A DNA stretch of 5,516 nucleotides from an uncultured Aquincola sp. (GTDB lineage Bacteria > Pseudomonadota > Gammaproteobacteria > Burkholderiales > Burkholderiaceae), in assembly GCA_937883885.1 (NCBI GenBank), contig CAKZXL010000935.1, forward strand, positions 1 to 5,516. Direction: 5' to 3'. Below the pieces are notes generated by a model. The model was not told the DNA's origin, ran no database searches, and worked only from the letters and a program-made list of their open reading frames with translations. Below are positions 1 to 5,516 of the stretch, piece by piece. A program made the position numbers and the translations under genes. The stretch's first letter is position 1. Each line of letters opens with the position of its first letter.

Positions 1-203
1 AGGGCGACGCCGCGCTGGCCGCCGACGTCAACTGGCTGGTGGACAACGTGCGCTGGGACGTGGAAGCCGACCTGGCCCGCGTGATCGACCCGCGCCTGGC
101 GCACGAAGTGGCCAACGTCGGCCGTGGCCTGGTGCGCGGGCTGCGAATGGCCATCGGCGCCGTGGCCGATGGGGCTGCACGCTGGCGTGGTGGCCGGCCG
201 TGA
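1..203 (+). CDS. ubiJ: UbiJ (SCP2-domain ubiquinone biosynthesis accessory protein), C-terminal part
   Basis: The reading frame enters at the window edge (first full codon at base 3) and ends at TGA 201-203, leaving 66 C-terminal residues. The stretch [12 protein letters not shown] followed by AHEV, then a basic, Gly/Arg-rich tail, resembles the C-terminus of UbiJ/YigP proteins, where a WD.E.DL...G element ends the SCP2-like domain and a helical tail follows. In E. coli, UbiJ binds polyprenyl ubiquinone intermediates and, with UbiK, supports the cytosolic Ubi complex that carries out the later ring modifications. The strongest support is position: the gene ends 10 bp before ubiB, matching the ubiE-ubiJ-ubiB order known in proteobacteria. 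The lipid-binding N-terminal domain lies outside the window, so the assignment rests on a short tail plus context. Another SCP2-like membrane-associated protein is possible but less likely. Confidence 0.75.
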   Translation, partial: GDAALAADVNWLVDNVRWDVEADLARVIDPRLAHEVANVGRGLVRGLRMAIGAVADGAARWRGGRP

Positions 204-213
204 GCGCCGCCCG

Positions 214-1761
214 ATGAGGCGTCTTGCCAGGCTGCTGCTGATTGTCGTCACGCTGCTGCGCTTTGGGGTGGACGACATTGCCCTGTCGGGCTTCCGGCAG
301 GGGTGGGTGCGCGCGCTGGCGCGCATCGTGACCCTGGGCCGCCGTTTCGATGCACCGCGCGGCGCGCGGCTGCGCATGGCGCTGGAGCGGCTGGGGCCCA
401 TCTTCGTGAAGTTCGGGCAGGTGCTGTCCACCCGGCGCGACCTGCTGCCGCGCGACGTGGCCGACGAGCTGGCCAAGCTGCAGGACGACGTGCCGCCGTT
501 CCCGGGCGAGCTGGCCGTGACGCTGGTCGAGCGCGCGCTGCGCAAGCCGCTGTCGGCCGTGTTCCAGGAATTCAACCCGGTGCCGGTGGCCAGCGCGTCC
601 ATCGCGCAGGTGCACTTCGCCACGCTGCTGTCAGGCCGTGAGGTGGCGGTCAAGGTGCTGCGCCCGGGCATGCTGGACGTGATCGAGGACGACCTGGCGT
701 TGCTGCACAAGCTGGCCCGCTGGGTGGAGCGCGTGAGCGTGGACGGCAAGCGCCTGAAGCCGCGGGAGGTGGTGGCGGAGTTCGATATCTACCTGCATGA
801 CGAGCTCGATCTGATCCGCGAGGCGGCCAACGCGGCCCAGCTGCGGCGCAACATGCAGGATTTGGGCCTGTGCCTGGTGCCCGAGATGGTGTGGGACCTG
901 TGCACGCCCACGGTGATGGTGATGCAGCGCATGCACGGTGTGCCCATCAGCCAGGTCGAGCGGCTGCGCGATGCGGGCGTGGACATCAAGAAGCTGGCGC
1001 GCGACGGCGTGACCATCTTCTTCACCCAGGTGTTTCGCGACGGCTTTTTCCACGCCGACATGCATCCCGGCAACATCCAGGTGAGCCTGGCGCCGATGAC
1101 CTTCGGCAACTACATCGCGCTCGACTTCGGGATCATCGGCACGCTGACCGAGAACGACAAGGAATACCTGGCGCAGAACTTCATCGCCTTTTTCCGCCGC
1201 GACTACAAGCGCGTGGCCGAGCTGCACGTGGAAAGCGGCTGGGTGCCGCCCGAAACCCGGGTCGATGCGCTGGAAAGCGCGATCCGCGCGGTGTGCGAAC
1301 CGCACTTCGACCGGCCGCTGAAGGACATCTCGCTGGGCCAGGTGCTGATGCGCCTGTTCCAGACCTCGCGCCGCTTCAACGTCGAGATCCAGCCGCAGCT
1401 GGTGCTGCTGCAAAAGACGCTGCTCAACGTCGAAGGCCTGGGCCGCCAGCTCGACCCCGACCTGGACCTGTGGGCCACGGCCAAGCCCTTCCTGGAGCGC
1501 TGGATGAACGAACAGATCGGCTGGCGCGGCCTGGTGGAGCGGGTGAAGAACGAGGCGCCGCGCTACGCCCAGCTGCTGCCCGAGCTGCCGCGGCTGCTGC
1601 ACCACAGCCTGCGCGCCTCGTCCCATGCCGACGAGGCGAGGGCGCTGCGCGAGCTGGTGATCGAGCAGCGCCGCACCAACCGGCTGCTGCAGGCCGTGGT
1701 CTGGACGGGCGTGGGCTTTGGCCTGGGTGCGCTGGGCATGCAGCTGCTGCAGATGCTCTGA
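214..1761 (+). CDS. ubiB: UbiB, ubiquinone biosynthesis atypical kinase/ATPase
   Basis: A 515-residue protein of the ABC1/ADCK/UbiB family, close to the usual 510-550. UbiB is needed for aerobic ubiquinone synthesis; the family has ATPase-type activity thought to help extract lipid intermediates from the inner membrane for the Ubi complex. Hallmarks in order: an N-terminal amphipathic region (1-40); the family-specific KxGQ motif as KFGQ (66-69); the Ala-rich nucleotide loop [10 protein letters not shown] (125-134) that replaces the Gly-rich loop of ordinary kinases; the ATP-site lysine K147 in AVKV; the ELD..REAANA helix (197-206); the catalytic loop HADMHPGN (280-287, with D282 and N287); and the metal-binding DFG (304-306). 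A hydrophobic C-terminal segment (about 491-515) should anchor it in the membrane. All expected catalytic positions are intact. The frame is open upstream to 124, but ATG 214 gives the family-like N-terminus [20 protein letters not shown] and follows the ubiJ stop, so I chose it. The Shine-Dalgarno there is weak, which fits translational coupling to ubiJ. Confidence 0.95.
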   Translation: MRRLARLLLIVVTLLRFGVDDIALSGFRQGWVRALARIVTLGRRFDAPRGARLRMALERLGPIFVKFGQVLSTRRDLLPRDVADELAKLQDDVPPFPGELAVTLVERALRKPLSAVFQEFNPVPVASASIAQVHFATLLSGREVAVKVLRPGMLDVIEDDLALLHKLARWVERVSVDGKRLKPREVVAEFDIYLHDELDLIREAANAAQLRRNMQDLGLCLVPEMVWDLCTPTVMVMQRMHGVPISQVERLRDAGVDIKKLARDGVTIFFTQVFRDGFFHADMHPGNIQVSLAPMTFGNYIALDFGIIGTLTENDKEYLAQNFIAFFRRDYKRVAELHVESGWVPPETRVDALESAIRAVCEPHFDRPLKDISLGQVLMRLFQTSRRFNVEIQPQLVLLQKTLLNVEGLGRQLDPDLDLWATAKPFLERWMNEQIGWRGLVERVKNEAPRYAQLLPELPRLLHHSLRASSHADEARALRELVIEQRRTNRLLQAVVWTGVGFGLGALGMQLLQML

Positions 1762-1774
1762 CGCCGGCGCCCGC

Positions 1775-1780
1775 TAGAAT
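1775..1780 (+). promoter_or_regulatory. Putative -10 hexamer TAGAAT upstream of the FmdB-family gene
   Basis: TAGAAT matches the sigma-70 -10 consensus TATAAT at five of six positions and lies in the 66-bp spacer between ubiB and the FmdB gene, 47 bp before the ATG. It is flanked by a 5-bp inverted repeat, CCCGC at 1770-1774 and GCGGG at 1782-1786. No convincing -35 box sits 16-18 bp upstream; that region is the end of ubiB. A transcript starting about 7 bp downstream would carry a leader of roughly 40 nt containing the good Shine-Dalgarno AAGGG (1817-1821). Inferred from sequence only. Confidence 0.35.
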
Positions 1781-1827
1781 CGCGGGTTCCGTTCTTACGC
1801 GTCAACGCGCTCATCCAAGGGTTTGTC

Positions 1828-2181
1828 ATGCCGATCTACGCCTATCGCTGTGCCGAATGCGGCCATACGAAAGACGTGCTGCGCAAGCTGTCCGACCCGC
1901 CGCTGACCACCTGCCCGGCCTGCGGGGCCGAGGCCTTCGAAAAACAGGTCACGGCCGCCGGCTTCCAGCTCAAGGGCTCCGGGTGGTACGTCACCGATTT
2001 CCGCAACGGCTCGGGTGGGGCTGCCAAGCCGGCCGCCTCCGGCGAGTCCGCGGCTGCGGCGCCCGCCGCGCCAGCGGCCGATGCCGCCAAGCCGGCTGCC
2101 GCACCGTCGCCTGCGCCGGCAGCGCCTGCTCCGTCGCCCGCCAGCGGCAGTGGCAGCGGTGGCGGCGGCAGCGCCGCCTGA
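1828..2181 (+). CDS. FmdB-family putative regulatory zinc-ribbon protein
   Basis: A 117-residue protein that starts MPIYAYRCAECGH, the typical FmdB-family opening. Two CxxC knuckles (C8/C11 and C29/C32) form a single zinc ribbon; the conserved F.LKGSGWYVTDF segment (46-58) follows. The family is named after fmdB, associated with formamidase expression in Methylophilus, but most members have no established function and I claim none here. Residues 59-117 form a low-complexity tail rich in Ala, Pro, Gly and Ser, with AAKPAA twice (65-70 and 86-91) and a Gly/Ser-rich end. The tail is probably disordered. ATG 1828 has the Shine-Dalgarno AAGGG (1817-1821) six bases upstream, and translation from it gives the conserved N-terminus exactly. 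The gene stops 22 bp before the DUF502 gene, so the two are probably co-transcribed. No signal peptide or membrane segment is visible, so the protein should be cytoplasmic. Confidence 0.93.
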   Translation: MPIYAYRCAECGHTKDVLRKLSDPPLTTCPACGAEAFEKQVTAAGFQLKGSGWYVTDFRNGSGGAAKPAASGESAAAAPAAPAADAAKPAAAPSPAPAAPAPSPASGSGSGGGGSAA

Positions 2182-2203
2182 ACGCGGCGACCGAAAGCCC
2201 CCC

Positions 2204-2917
2204 TTGAAGAAATACCTGATCGCCGGCTTGCTGGTCTGGCTGCCCATGGCCGTGACCGTGTGGGTGCTGCATGCCGTGCTGGGCATGATGGACGGCGTCT
2301 TCGGCTGGATCCTCAGCACCACCCAGGTGGTGCTGCCCGGCGCGCTGCACGGCCCGATCGAAGCGCTGCGCCAGATCCCGTTCCTCGGTTTCATCTTCGT
2401 GGGGCTGATGCTGCTGCTCACCGGGGTGTTCGCCACCAACATCGCCGGGCAGTGGGCGCTGCACCAGGGCGGCCGGGTGCTGAACCGCATCCCCATCGTC
2501 AAGTCGATCTACAGCTCGGTCAAGCAGGTGTCCGACACGCTGTTCTCCAGCAACGGCAACGCCTTCCGCGAAGCCGTGCTGGTGCAGTACCCGCGCGCCG
2601 GCTCCTGGACCATCGCCTTCATCACCGGCCGCCCCGGCGGCGAGGTGGCCGCGCGGCTGGCCGGCGAGCATGTGAGCCTGTACGTGCCCACCACGCCCAA
2701 CCCCACGTCCGGCTTCTTTTTGATGGTGCCGCGCGGCGAGGTGGTGCCGCTGCGCATGAGCGTGGACGAAGCGCTGAAGTACATCATCTCGATGGGCGTG
2801 GTGTCGCCGCCGCCTTCGGCCATGCCCCCCGTGCCACCCAGCCCGCCGGTGGTGGTGCTGCCGCCCGCCACCGCCGAGCCGCCCGCGCCCGAGGTGGAAC
2901 GAAATCTGGCGGGCTGA
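2204..2917 (+). CDS. DUF502 family inner-membrane protein, TTG start
   Basis: A 237-residue protein of the DUF502 family, which also includes the plant COV/LCV membrane proteins; the bacterial function is unknown. Two membrane segments are clear: about 5-26 (YLIAGLLVWLPMAVTVWVL) and 62-80. Between and after them are family-typical elements: IPFLGF (58-63), IPIVKSIYSSVKQVSDT (96-112), the soluble-domain motif YVPTTPNPTSGFF (160-172) and ALKYIISMGVVSP (190-202). Residues 202-237 are a Pro/Val/Ala-rich tail with a PPP at 202-204. No ATG gives a family-like N-terminus. TTG 2204 yields (M)KKYLIAGLLVW, which matches the common M-K-K-Y start, and a partial Shine-Dalgarno GAAAG (2193-2197) precedes it by six bases. 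In-frame GTGs at 2150 and 2159 lie in the fmdB tail and would add an implausible low-complexity extension. The gene lies between the FmdB gene and aspS, an arrangement I recall from other Burkholderiales. Confidence 0.9.
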   Translation: MKKYLIAGLLVWLPMAVTVWVLHAVLGMMDGVFGWILSTTQVVLPGALHGPIEALRQIPFLGFIFVGLMLLLTGVFATNIAGQWALHQGGRVLNRIPIVKSIYSSVKQVSDTLFSSNGNAFREAVLVQYPRAGSWTIAFITGRPGGEVAARLAGEHVSLYVPTTPNPTSGFFLMVPRGEVVPLRMSVDEALKYIISMGVVSPPPSAMPPVPPSPPVVVLPPATAEPPAPEVERNLAG

Positions 2918-2939
2918 GCGCCTGGCACGCGCCCAGCCC
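2911..2939 (+). other. Hairpin spanning the DUF502 stop codon
   Basis: GGGCTG (2911-2916) pairs with CAGCCC (2934-2939). After one A-C mismatch, GCGC (2918-2921) pairs with GCGC (2929-2932), closing a 7-base loop. The left arm includes the last sense codons and part of the TGA (2915-2917). There is no T tract after it, so it is not a classical intrinsic terminator. It could be an mRNA 3'-end stabiliser, a weak attenuation point, or chance in a GC-rich spacer. Confidence 0.3.
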
Positions 2940-3003
2940 CACGCGGCCCTGTTCTGCCGCCAGCGCCATCTGTTGACCCGGGCCTGCCACTGAAGGCGCC
3001 CGA

Positions 3004-3009
3004 TAGATC
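3004..3009 (+). promoter_or_regulatory. Possible -10 element TAGATC upstream of aspS
   Basis: The 116-bp spacer between the DUF502 gene and aspS (2918-3033) is long enough for a promoter. TAGATC lies 24 bp before the aspS ATG and is one of only three TAG trinucleotides on this strand. It matches TATAAT at three positions (T, A and the fourth A). A TTGACC at 2973-2978 looks like a -35 box but is 25 bp away, too far for a normal sigma-70 promoter. The rest of the spacer holds the hairpin at its start, a small inverted repeat GCGGC/GCCGC (2943-2947/2956-2960), and the aspS Shine-Dalgarno GGAGAG (3023-3028). Confidence 0.2.
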
Positions 3010-3033
3010 CGCCAAGCATTCCGGAGAGATTCA

Positions 3034-4827
3034 ATGAGAACCACTTACTGCGGCCTCGTCAGCGAAGCCCTGATGGGCCAGACCGTGACGCTGATGGGCT
3101 GGGCCCACCGTCGCCGCGACCACGGCGGCGTGATCTTCATCGACCTGCGCGACCGTGAAGGCGTGGTGCAGGTGGTGTGCGACCCTGACCGCGCCGAGAT
3201 GTTCAAGACGGCTGAAGGCGTGCGCAGCGAGTTCTGCCTGAAGGTGGTGGGCCTGGTGCGCCCGCGCCCGGCCGGCACCGAGAACGCCAACCTCACCAGC
3301 GGCAAGATCGAGGTGCTGTGCCATGAGCTGGAAGTGCTGAACGCCAGCGTCACGCCGCCGTTCCCGCTGGACGACGAGAACCTGTCGGAAACCACCCGCC
3401 TGACGCACCGCGTGCTCGACCTGCGCCGCCCGTACATGCAGAACAACCTGATGCTGCGCTACCGCGTGGCGATGGAAGTGCGCAAGTACCTGGACGAGAA
3501 CGGCTTCATCGACATCGAGACGCCGATGCTCACCAAGAGCACGCCCGAAGGCGCGCGCGACTACCTGGTGCCCAGCCGCGTGAACGACGGCATGTTCTTC
3601 GCGCTGCCGCAAAGCCCGCAGCTGTTCAAGCAGCTGCTGATGGTGGCCGGCTTCGACCGCTACTACCAGATCACCAAGTGCTTCCGCGACGAGGACCTGC
3701 GTGCCGACCGCCAGCCCGAGTTCACGCAGATCGACCTGGAAACCTCGTTCCTGACGGAAGTCGAGATCCGCGCCATCACCGAGAACATGATCCGCCAGGT
3801 CTTCAAGAAGACGCTGGACGTGGAGCTGCCCGAGTACCCGGTGATGACCTATGCCGAGGCGATGCACCGCTTCGGCTCGGACAAGCCCGACCTGCGCGTC
3901 AAGCTCGAGTTCACCGAGCTGACCGAGGTGATGAAGGACGTCGACTTCAAGGTCTTCTCCACCCCCGCCACCACCAAGGGTGGCCGCGTGGTGGCCCTGC
4001 GCGTGCCCGGCGGCGGCGAGATGAGCCGCGGCGAGATCGACGGCTACACCGAGTTCGTCAAGATCTACGGCGCCAAGGGCCTGGCCTGGATCAAGGTCAA
4101 CGACCTGGCCAAGGGCCGTGAAGGCCTGCAGAGCCCGGTGGTCAAGAACCTGCACGACGCCGCGCTGAACGAGGTGCTGCAGCGCACCGGCGCGCAGAAC
4201 GGCGACCTGCTGTTCTTCGGCGCCGACAAGGCCAAGGTGGTCAACGACGCCATGGGCGCGCTGCGCGTGAAGATCGGCCACAGCGAATTCGGACGCGGCA
4301 AGGGCCTGTTCGAAGACCGCTGGGCGCCGCTGTGGGTGGTCGACTTCCCGATGTTCGAACATGACGAAGAAGCCGACCGCTGGGTGGCCGTGCACCATCC
4401 GTTCACCGCGCCCAAGGACGGGCACGAAGACCTGATGGACACCGCGCCCGACCAGTGCATCGCCAAGGCCTACGACATGGTGCTCAACGGCTGGGAACTG
4501 GGCGGCGGCTCGGTGCGTATCCACCGCGCCGAGGTGCAGAGCAAGGTGTTCAGCGCGCTGAAGATCGGCCCCGAAGAAGCCCAGCTCAAGTTCGGCTTCC
4601 TGCTGGACGCGCTGCAGTACGGCGCGCCCCCGCACGGTGGCCTGGCCTTCGGCCTCGACCGCCTGATCACGCTGATGACCAAGGCCGAGTCGATCCGCGA
4701 CGTGATCGCCTTCCCCAAGACCCAGCGGGCGCAAGACCTGCTGACCGGCGCGCCGGGCCCGGTGGACGAGAAGCAGCTGCGCGAGCTGCACATCCGCCTG
4801 CGCAACAACCCGTCCGCGCAGGCCTGA
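3034..4827 (+). CDS. aspS: Aspartyl-tRNA synthetase, probably non-discriminating (Asp/Asn)
   Basis: A 597-residue class IIb synthetase of bacterial type, against about 590 in E. coli. It attaches aspartate to tRNA-Asp in the cytoplasm. Domains in order: N-terminal OB-fold anticodon-binding domain (about 1-105, including [20 protein letters not shown] at 22-41); motif 1 region (157-182, [20 protein letters not shown]); the SPQLFKQ aspartate/ATP-site element (194-200); motif 2 ([18 protein letters not shown], 217-234); the bacterial GAD insertion (about 285-415); and motif 3 with GLAFGLDR (536-543, arginine R543). All key motifs are present. His30 and Gly81 in the OB-fold match the residues of Pseudomonas aeruginosa AspRS linked to acceptance of tRNA-Asn, where E. 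coli has Leu and Lys, so this enzyme probably also makes Asp-tRNA-Asn for GatCAB to amidate. ATG 3034 has a strong Shine-Dalgarno GGAGAG five bases upstream. nudB follows after 80 bp. Confidence 0.98.
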   Translation: MRTTYCGLVSEALMGQTVTLMGWAHRRRDHGGVIFIDLRDREGVVQVVCDPDRAEMFKTAEGVRSEFCLKVVGLVRPRPAGTENANLTSGKIEVLCHELEVLNASVTPPFPLDDENLSETTRLTHRVLDLRRPYMQNNLMLRYRVAMEVRKYLDENGFIDIETPMLTKSTPEGARDYLVPSRVNDGMFFALPQSPQLFKQLLMVAGFDRYYQITKCFRDEDLRADRQPEFTQIDLETSFLTEVEIRAITENMIRQVFKKTLDVELPEYPVMTYAEAMHRFGSDKPDLRVKLEFTELTEVMKDVDFKVFSTPATTKGGRVVALRVPGGGEMSRGEIDGYTEFVKIYGAKGLAWIKVNDLAKGREGLQSPVVKNLHDAALNEVLQRTGAQNGDLLFFGADKAKVVNDAMGALRVKIGHSEFGRGKGLFEDRWAPLWVVDFPMFEHDEEADRWVAVHHPFTAPKDGHEDLMDTAPDQCIAKAYDMVLNGWELGGGSVRIHRAEVQSKVFSALKIGPEEAQLKFGFLLDALQYGAPPHGGLAFGLDRLITLMTKAESIRDVIAFPKTQRAQDLLTGAPGPVDEKQLRELHIRLRNNPSAQA

Positions 4828-4831
4828 TCGG

Positions 4832-4861
4832 CCGGCGGGGCGGCGGCTGGCCGCCCGCCGG
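4832..4861 (+). terminator. Very stable GC hairpin directly after aspS (terminator-like, no T tract)
   Basis: CCGGCGGG (4832-4839) pairs perfectly with CCCGCCGG (4854-4861). After a bulged G at 4840, CGGC (4841-4844) pairs with GCCG (4850-4853), leaving a 5-base loop GGCTG. This gives 12 G-C pairs starting four bases after the aspS stop codon. It is followed by ACCTTGGGGG rather than a run of T, so it does not meet the usual intrinsic terminator definition. It may pause polymerase, protect the aspS mRNA 3' end, or act with Rho. An alternative inner stem GGCGG/CCGCC (4842-4846/4851-4855) is possible. Confidence 0.5.
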
Positions 4862-4872
4862 ACCTTGGGGGC

Positions 4873-4878
4873 TAGACT
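4873..4878 (+). promoter_or_regulatory. Possible -10 element TAGACT upstream of nudB
   Basis: TAGACT lies 29 bp before the nudB ATG in the 80-bp spacer after aspS and matches TATAAT at four of six positions. It is flanked by GGGC (4869-4872) and GCCC (4879-4882) and shares the core GCTAGA(A/C)T with the element before the FmdB gene. Its expected -35 region falls in the aspS 3' hairpin and has no recognisable hexamer. If active, it would let nudB and the following gene be transcribed independently of aspS. Confidence 0.25.
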
Positions 4879-4907
4879 GCCCGCTCCGCCCCCGCCGCCG
4901 AGTGCCC

Positions 4908-5390
4908 ATGTCGCTGCCCGCTGCCGAGACACCCCGACCCTTCAAGATCCCCGAATCGGTGCTGGTGGTGATCTACACCCCGGCGCTGGACGTGCTGCTG
5001 ATCGAGCGGGCGGACAAGCCTGGCTTCTGGCAAAGCGTCACCGGCTCCAAAGACCTGGTCGACGAGCCGCTGGCCCTGACTGCCGAGCGCGAAGTGGCGG
5101 AGGAAACCGGCATCGTCATCGGCACCGAGGCCGTGCCCCGCACGGCGCTGCGCGACTGGGGCCTGGTCAACGTCTACGAGATCTACCCCGTGTGGCGCCA
5201 CCGCTATGCGCCAGGCGTGACGCAGAACACCGAGCATGTGTTCGGGCTGCGGGTGCCCGCCGGCACGCCGGTGCGCCTGGCCCCGCGCGAGCACACCGCG
5301 CTGGCCTGGCTGCCCTGGCAGGAGGCGGCCGACCGCTGTTTCTCGCCCAGCAATGCCGAGGCCATCCTGCAGCTGCCCCGTTTTGCCTGA
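4908..5390 (+). CDS. nudB: NudB, dihydroneopterin triphosphate diphosphatase (Nudix hydrolase)
   Basis: A 160-residue Nudix protein, near the 150 residues of E. coli NudB. NudB removes pyrophosphate from 7,8-dihydroneopterin triphosphate to give the monophosphate, an early step of folate synthesis in the cytoplasm. Visible features: a basic, Pro-containing N-terminus leading to the first strand SVLVVIYTP (17-25); LLIERADKPGFWQSVTGS (30-47), whose GFWQSVTGS matches the NudB substrate-side signature; the Nudix box ending REVAEETGI (61-69, metal-binding E62, E65, E66); W.HRYAPGVTQNTEHVFGL (96-114); and a C-terminal W134LPWQEA element. The spacing between the box glycine (G46) and first glutamate (E53) is one residue longer than the textbook GX5E. 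ATG 4908 is the best start; an in-frame GTG at 4902 would add only two residues, and neither has a strong Shine-Dalgarno. Its place directly after aspS matches E. coli and supports nudB over a generic Nudix call. Confidence 0.9.
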   Translation: MSLPAAETPRPFKIPESVLVVIYTPALDVLLIERADKPGFWQSVTGSKDLVDEPLALTAEREVAEETGIVIGTEAVPRTALRDWGLVNVYEIYPVWRHRYAPGVTQNTEHVFGLRVPAGTPVRLAPREHTALAWLPWQEAADRCFSPSNAEAILQLPRFA

Positions 5391-5407
5391 CCGGGGGGGC
5401 CTGAGCC

Positions 5408-5516
5408 ATGACGCTCAAACCGCTGCAATCGACGCTGCTGCCCAAGGCCAGCACCCTGGGCCGGCTGCGCACCGCCACCTACAACATCCACAAGGGCGTG
5501 CGCGGCCTGGGGCCGC
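5408..5516 (+). CDS. Endonuclease/exonuclease/phosphatase (EEP) family protein, N-terminal part
   Basis: The frame opens at ATG 5408, 17 bp after the nudB stop, and runs off the window with 36 complete codons. After a short leader, residues 20-33 read LRTATYNIHKGVRG. The (A)TYNIHKG motif is the first strand and metal-ligand region of the EEP (DNase I-like, YbhP-type) fold, with N26 as the expected ligand. Members hydrolyse phosphodiester or phosphomonoester bonds in nucleic acids or lipids, and the substrate cannot be told from this fragment. In E. coli the related ybhP precedes the cardiolipin synthase gene clsB, and I recall the same pairing in Burkholderiales, so a clsB-like gene may follow. 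A G-rich run (5393-5399) is the only ribosome-binding candidate. No signal peptide is apparent in the visible part. Confidence 0.78.
   Translation, partial: MTLKPLQSTLLPKASTLGRLRTATYNIHKGVRGLGP

Noticed and set aside
124..213. Upstream starts for ubiB (GTG 124 or ATG 169)
   Set aside because: They overlap the end of ubiJ and add residues unlike any UbiB N-terminus as I know it; ATG 214 gives the expected start.
631..1626. Open frame on the - strand inside ubiB (331 codons)
   Set aside because: Same codon-bias artefact. The product is rich in His, Gln and Arg without family motifs, while every UbiB motif is intact on the + strand.
2015..2203. N-terminal extension of the DUF502 protein into the fmdB tail
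   Set aside because: The frame is open only because of GC-rich repeats; the translation is Arg/Pro/Ala low complexity and the family's N-terminus begins at TTG 2204.
2973..2978. TTGACC as a -35 box for aspS
   Set aside because: The nearest -10-like hexamer (3004-3009) is 25 bp away, and nothing at 16-18 bp resembles a -10.
4455..4907. Fusion of nudB with the 3' end of aspS through a shared open frame
   Set aside because: The upstream part is an out-of-frame shadow of aspS with Arg/Pro/Ala-rich sequence. aspS has its own stop at 4825-4827 and NudB homology begins near 4908.
3031..4932. Long open frame on the - strand covering all of aspS (633 codons)
   Set aside because: It mirrors aspS, whose G/C-rich third positions remove stops on the opposite strand. 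The product is a His/Gln/Leu/Ala/Val-rich sequence with no recognisable domain, and aspS itself is unambiguous.
1..5516. Mobile elements, CRISPR arrays, tRNA or rRNA genes, riboswitches, defence or secretion systems
   Set aside because: No transposase or integrase motif, spaced direct repeats, tRNA-like cloverleaf or conserved leader was seen. Composition is even and the genes are ordinary chromosomal ones.

Overview
The window is a compact, GC-rich stretch with seven genes, all on the + strand. It reads as chromosomal housekeeping DNA of a betaproteobacterium, probably order Burkholderiales (Comamonadaceae or a Rubrivivax/Leptothrix-like relative). I infer this from the strong G/C preference at third codon positions, the protein sequences, and a gene order I recall from that group. 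The assignment is from memory, not from a search. No mobile element, tRNA, rRNA, CRISPR array or sign of recent transfer is visible.

Layout: (1) positions 1-203, the 3' end of an SCP2-type ubiquinone accessory gene (ubiJ); (2) 214-1761, ubiB, an ADCK/UbiB atypical kinase; (3) 1828-2181, a small FmdB-family zinc-ribbon protein with an Ala/Pro/Gly-rich tail; (4) 2204-2917, a DUF502 inner-membrane protein, best started at a TTG; (5) 3034-4827, aspS, aspartyl-tRNA synthetase; (6) 4908-5390, nudB, a Nudix hydrolase expected to act on dihydroneopterin triphosphate in folate synthesis; (7) 5408 to the window end, the start of an endonuclease/exonuclease/phosphatase (EEP) family gene. The longest stretch without a gene is 116 bases (2918-3033).

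The genes fall into functional pairs. ubiJ and ubiB (10-bp gap) serve ubiquinone synthesis. fmdB and the DUF502 gene (22-bp gap) look co-transcribed, with no established joint role. aspS and nudB are also neighbours in E. coli. The EEP gene follows nudB by 17 bp and in related genomes often precedes a cardiolipin synthase gene, which would lie outside this window. The trinucleotide TAG occurs only three times on the + strand, each time inside one of the three longer intergenic spacers and within a -10-like hexamer. This suggests internal promoters before fmdB, aspS and nudB, although no good -35 boxes accompany them. A very stable hairpin directly follows aspS, and a weaker one spans the DUF502 stop codon.

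I find no undescribed system. The most informative observation is that AspRS has His30 and Gly81, the two residues associated with non-discriminating, tRNA-Asn-accepting AspRS in Pseudomonas aeruginosa. Smaller points are a one-residue-longer Nudix box in NudB and the conserved but unexplained FmdB-DUF502-AspRS neighbourhood.
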